A DNA stretch of 64,000 nt from Antedon mediterranea (Eukaryota > Echinodermata > Crinoidea > Comatulida > Antedonidae). Position numbers and translations under genes: made by a program. Positions 62,701 to 64,000 of this stretch are shown one piece after another. Position 1 is the stretch's first letter; each line of letters opens with the position of its first letter. The stretch is taken from contig NC_092670.1 in the NCBI RefSeq assembly GCF_964355755.1, positions 22,815,201 to 22,879,200 on the forward strand, given 5' to 3'. The notes below the pieces were generated by a model. That model saw only the letters and a program-made list of their open reading frames with translations. It was not told the origin of the DNA and made no database searches.

Positions 62701-63250
62701 GTGTCCCCACAATAAGCGTTGACTGTAGTGTTTAAATAATACTGTATATTTCCTCTTGTTCAATTCATGGTAAAGTGTCCCATTAATGGTGGTGGTACTA
62801 TCTTCTGAATAGAGCTGTCCTAAAAGAGTGGTTCTACTGTTAAGCTCTGTCTACACTATCAAACTAGTTTGACAAAAAAAGTGTGATGTGCCCAAATATG
62901 GTAGTAATATGACATCATCACGTCCATATATGGGCACATCACACTTTTTTTGTCAAACTAGTTTGATAGTGTAGACAGAGCTTAATAAATGATAATAATA
63001 ATGTGGTTATTGCACATCTTTTTTTTATTTAATTATTTAGTTACAATTTCTATGTGGAGAACTTACTGTACACACTTAATATATATTATATTTTGTTAGG
63101 CAACGTGGAGTTCTTTACGACGTGACTTCCCTCGTTTGAACACAGCCCAGATGCAACATATCCTGAGTGAATATCAACTTGGTTCAAGTAAGACCAGCCC
63201 TAAGGGTTGGTACCCTCCACCAGAACAGGTTGAAGATGCTCTTAAAACAG
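44460..63250 (+). CDS. RADIL: RADIL (Ras-associating and dilute domain protein), 3' end outside window
   Basis: Rap-effector adaptor; in vertebrates it links Rap GTPases to integrin adhesion and cell migration. Eight coding exons are seen, all GT-AG with matching phases: 44460-44732, 45575-45755, 53657-55500, 58824-58861, 58953-59202, 60692-60932, 61427-61596, 63100-63250, giving 1049 residues so far. ATG 44460 has an in-frame TAA upstream. Domains: RA-like ubiquitin fold about 92-190 (LLSKEDRPLEIV strand); Ser-rich and Lys-rich linkers; RA domain about 344-455 (PGIIKVFG, EYVLCDVVG, KPLLLQGFWKP); FHA-like about 529-650; DIL from about 700 (ELQPIIIWMSNSLELL, VLEEIVMYTFQQTVYYLTK, LATPKLQLMQ). 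The PDZ domain of human RADIL would lie beyond 64000. Human RADIL lacks the N-terminal RA-like unit; RASIP1 and afadin are related, but the DIL segments match RADIL best. Confidence 0.93.
45485..45575. repeat. Dispersed repeat D, short copy touching the exon 2 acceptor
   Basis: AAACTATTATGTGACATTTA and AATGGCCTATTCAACAAAAC match the core of repeat D (10829-10880). The copy runs up to, and possibly includes, the TTTTAG acceptor of RADIL exon 2. Confidence 0.5.
45575..45755 (+). CDS. RADIL: RADIL coding exon 2, first half of RA-like domain
   Basis: Follows acceptor TTTTAG; encodes GYEGPIHVSLEDQ, then KVTKVLQVTNQVTVEQLL, with phase-1 donor TCAG|GTAAGG. The frame joins exon 3 to complete the ubiquitin-like fold. 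Confidence 0.75.
46750..47605. repeat. GGATAAAGGAC-type degenerate tandem repeat, split by a LINE
   Basis: Units such as AGGATAAAGGACCGCCCC and AGGATAAATGACCGCCC occur on both sides (46750-46870, 47517-47600) of the retrotransposon. A C-run at 46809-46825 is part of it. Confidence 0.75.
46871..47523 (+). mobile_element. 5'-truncated LINE, RT C-terminal frame intact
   Basis: From 46875 an uninterrupted frame reads FKYLGVVFDEYLTWGEHINY, RMYCLRKLRSFNV, MFYLSVISSVWGYCLVGWVG and VRRAGRMVG, ending at a stop at 47355-47357. This block is typical of Rex1/CR1/L2-like reverse transcriptases. A TGAATAAAG and an 8-bp TTGTATCC tail repeat follow (47492-47523). The frame is intact over 160 codons, so the insertion is young. 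It sits in RADIL intron 2. Confidence 0.85.
47606..49011. other. RADIL intron 2, unremarkable
   Basis: AT-rich with short AT dinucleotide runs (48326-48341, 48891-48906) and a CAATCCC repeat near 48410-48440. No exon or RNA gene recognised. Confidence 0.45.
49012..49151. mobile_element. MITE family B copy
   Basis: TACAGTAGAACCACTATTAG at the left and a diverged GCACAGCTACTGTA at the right, with GGTGTCCAC and GTCCCCTTA inside. TA at both ends. Confidence 0.6.
49853..49915. repeat. Short direct repeat
   Basis: TAAGTACCAATAGACG(A/G)CAA followed by (A/G)TATGTGTGG-like sequence, twice in tandem, about 31 bp per unit. Confidence 0.7.
50805..50960 (+). repeat. SINE body
   Basis: ATCCTTTGGATAGGATGTGA, AGCCGTTGGTTCAATG and CTCCTGGTGTGCTGATCT occur in the order shared with 53350-53600 and the minus-strand copy at 31265-31445. 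Confidence 0.55.
52806..52966. mobile_element. MITE family B copy
   Basis: TACAGTAAAACCTTTC at the left; GGTGTCCCTTTAATAGGGAT plus TCTTATGC at the right, with GAGGACAC and GGAGACAC inside. Confidence 0.55.
53350..53600 (+). repeat. SINE, with B-box-like motif and body
   Basis: GATTTGAGTCCTGTCTG resembles a B box; GTCCTCGGATAGGATATAAA, GCCATCAATTCC and CTCCTGATGTGCTGATCT follow. It ends about 55 bp before the RADIL exon 3 acceptor. Confidence 0.5.
53657..55500 (+). CDS. RADIL: RADIL coding exon 3 (RA, FHA, start of DIL)
   Basis: The 1,844-bp exon starts after TTATAG and ends TGG|GTAAGT. It carries the end of the first RA-like fold, the canonical RA, the FHA-like domain and the first DIL helices (PLVPAFVFTMCIEHTAYHH). 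Confidence 0.93.
55501..58501. other. RADIL intron 3
   Basis: AT-rich, with a TTTA/ATTT microsatellite at 56204-56246 and a tRNA-like head at 57213-57283. No other element or exon recognised. Confidence 0.5.
57213..57283 (+). repeat. tRNA-like sequence with A and B boxes
   Basis: GTATGGCTCGTTGG (A-box-like) and AGATCGAGTCTCACC (B box, 57264-57278) at tRNA spacing. Stems are weak; likely a SINE head or tRNA pseudogene. Confidence 0.5.
58502..58664. mobile_element. MITE family B copy
   Basis: TACAGAAGAACCCCTATGAA at the left and GAGGAGTTCTACTGCA at the right; inside, TTCAGGACCCAATG, an AAGCTACAACCACTT segment shared with 60585-60605, and GGTGTCACC. Confidence 0.7.
58824..58861 (+). CDS. RADIL: RADIL coding exon 4 (38 bp)
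   Basis: Micro-exon LKTKTLASSQSE plus two bases, between TTTCAG and AA|GTAAGT. It bridges phase 0 to phase 2 and fills exactly the spacing seen in the vertebrate protein. Confidence 0.85.
58953..59202 (+). CDS. RADIL: RADIL coding exon 5 (DIL)
   Basis: Begins after TTTTCAG with K-P-G-D-V, encodes LMPELQPIIIWMSNS and VLEEIVMYTFQQ, and ends AAG|GTAAAG. Confidence 0.92.
60285..60592. mobile_element. MITE family B, tandem double copy
   Basis: TAAAACCCTTCCTTTGGGAC and ACACCTCTA(A/T)AAA occur twice, about 150 bp apart, each followed by a GGGACA(C)TTTTGTTGAATA segment; the second ends ACTAGGGGTTCTTTAATTT. A local tandem duplication of one insertion in RADIL intron 5. Confidence 0.65.
60692..60932 (+). 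CDS. RADIL: RADIL coding exon 6 (DIL)
   Basis: TLYISLPLILDSSPF through FFTNASLFNMLMERG; acceptor TCTTAG, donor GAG|GTTTGT, phase 1. Confidence 0.9.
61427..61596 (+). CDS. RADIL: RADIL coding exon 7 (DIL), 3' end is unit 1 of a tandem array
   Basis: SRKSFKWSKGVQ through DLLATPKLQLMQ, acceptor TTCCAG, donor CAG|GTAAAC, phase 0. The last 36 bp and the donor are the first unit of the 45-bp array that fills the next kilobase. Confidence 0.92.
61561..62596 (+). repeat. 45-bp tandem array derived from RADIL exon 7 end and its splice donor, 22 units
   Basis: Units start GATCTTCTGGCAACCCCTAA, continue GCTACAACTA (or ACCTA) and end ATGCAGGTAAACCTT. Unit 1 (61561-61605) is exon 7 sequence plus donor. 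Unit starts are spaced 45 bp except unit 2 (90 bp, hairpin insertion) and unit 18 at 62371 (46 bp). Nearly all keep CAG|GTAAAC; unit 2 has TAG|GTAAAC and unit 22 has lost a G (CAGTAAAC). In the exon frame each unit encodes DLLATPKLQLMQVNL. Confidence 0.97.
61626..61678. mobile_element. 37-bp hairpin insertion with 8-bp target duplication
   Basis: GCTACAAC (61626-61633) and GCTACAAC (61671-61678) flank a 37-bp palindrome starting CATGGAGGAAAAAATAAA and ending TTTATTTTTTCCTCCATAT. Other array units show the uninterrupted site. In the exon 7 frame the insertion brings TAA at 61648-61650. Confidence 0.9.
62656..62840. mobile_element. MITE family B copy
   Basis: TACAGTAAAACTCTTATTAG at the left; AGAGTGGTTCTACTGTTA at the right; GTGTCCCC and AAGTGTCCCATTAATGG inside. 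Immediately followed by a family A element. Confidence 0.65.
62841..62984. mobile_element. MITE family A, complete and nearly perfect hairpin
   Basis: Arms of about 60 bp (TAAGCTCTGTCTACACTATC, AAACTAGTTTGACAAAAAAA, GTGTGATGTGCCCA...) match their inverse with about one mismatch around a short GACATCATC centre. Flanks read TTAA on both sides, compatible with a TA or TTAA duplication. It lies 116 bp upstream of RADIL exon 8. Confidence 0.9.
63100..63250 (+). CDS. RADIL: RADIL coding exon 8 (DIL), last exon in window
   Basis: ATWSSLRRDFPRLNTAQMQH through EQVEDALKT; acceptor TGTTAG, donor ACAG|GTACAG, phase 1. Continues the exon 7 frame directly. Confidence 0.92.
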
Positions 63251-63412
63251 GTACAGTATTAGTATACTCCTTAAATAATGATATATTATATTAATAGTTA
63301 TTGTATTCAGCTCACAGTTCTATACTGCAGTAGGTTGTGGAGTAGCATTTGGCAAGTTGAGGTTAAAATGTGATCTTTTATTTTTTAACACAATTTGTAG
63401 CTCCACAAATGT

Positions 63413-63565
63413 TAAGCTCTGTATACTGTACACTATCAAACTAGTAGTGATATACCAAAAATATGGTAGTGCATAGAGTAAACTCCATGGGTAGTGATAT
63501 GACATCATCATATCCATACTGTATATGGGCACATCACAGTGTTTGATAGTGTTGACAAGAGCTTT
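63413..63565. mobile_element. MITE family A copy
   Basis: TAAGCTCTGTATACTG, CACTATCAAACTAGTAG at the left and GGGCACATCACAGTGTTTGA, GTTGACAAGAGCTT at the right. It lies 163 bp downstream of RADIL exon 8. Confidence 0.8.
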
Positions 63566-63947
63566 TGTTCTTTTCTACCATCAAAATTTTTAAACTTTAC
63601 CCCATACTTTTTTCAACTGAGCATGAAAAGATACTAAATATTATTAGGACTCAAACATATGTTACTACTTGTTGCATGACTAAATCACAAACTCCGTTGA
63701 TTGTTAATCATTGTAAATTAATTTTGAAAATTGAAGGTCTGACGTTGTAGCCCTTTATAACTGTGAAAATAAACATCATCAGTTGGTAAACAAGTCAATT
63801 TTAATTAAATTTCTAATAATAATTTGGCAGGCAAACATTTATTGCTTCTAAATTAACATCATTTTAATTGGGTTCATTGACTTAATTAAGTAGAAGACAA
63901 CATGTTGCACAAAATCACTCCAATTCAAGGAAATTTAATATAGATAG

Positions 63948-64000
63948 AGTTGGATAGCCGAGTGGTTAGGACACTTGACTGTCGTACAGATAGACCCGGG
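63948..64000 (+). repeat. tRNA-like sequence cut by the window edge
   Basis: GTTGGATAGCCGAGTGGTTA contains a good A box (TAGCCGAGTGG), followed by an anticodon-arm-like segment and GACCCGGG, where a B box would start. D-stem pairing is imperfect, so a tRNA-derived SINE is likelier than a tRNA gene; the missing bases decide. Confidence 0.45.

Overview
This is AT-rich eukaryotic nuclear DNA from a metazoan. It carries spliced genes with GT-AG introns, long introns, several minisatellites, tRNA-like SINEs, non-LTR retrotransposon fragments and many short inverted-repeat (MITE-like) elements. The recognisable proteins (a heparan sulfate 3-O-sulfotransferase, a galactose-3-O-sulfotransferase family member and a RADIL orthologue) fit an invertebrate, most plausibly a marine deuterostome such as an echinoderm. 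That placement is inference, not proof.

Layout. 1-22 kb: no protein-coding gene that I can support. It holds a 39-bp minisatellite (468-1744), two LINE 3' fragments (7756-8880), a 15-bp satellite (8935-10015), MITEs and SINE remnants, then a quiet AT-rich stretch (11.2-22.3 kb) rich in the palindrome TAGGCCTA. 22.3-37.3 kb, minus strand: a two-exon HS3ST gene whose 13.8-kb intron holds a foldback transposon at 24.6 kb, a 48-bp VNTR, a complex repeat at 28.2 kb and 33 identical copies of a 32-bp unit at 31.6-32.6 kb. 37.7-38.1 kb: a near-identical 235-bp copy of part of HS3ST exon 1 beside a retroelement-like 3' tail. 41.2-43.3 kb, plus strand: a GAL3ST-family gene, head-to-head with HS3ST. 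44.5 kb to beyond the right edge, plus strand: RADIL, eight coding exons seen, with an N-terminal RA-like domain, a second RA domain, FHA and most of DIL; the C-terminal part lies outside the window.

The two sulfotransferases would be Golgi type II enzymes using PAPS, one on heparan sulfate and one on terminal galactose. RADIL is an intracellular Rap-effector adaptor with no evident functional link to them.

Most notable: the 3' end of RADIL exon 7 together with its splice donor has been amplified into a 22-unit, 45-bp tandem array in the following intron, giving about 20 extra in-frame donor-like sites. The second unit is interrupted by a 37-bp hairpin insertion with an 8-bp target duplication and an in-frame stop; a related hairpin with its own 8-bp duplication lies at 19.8 kb.
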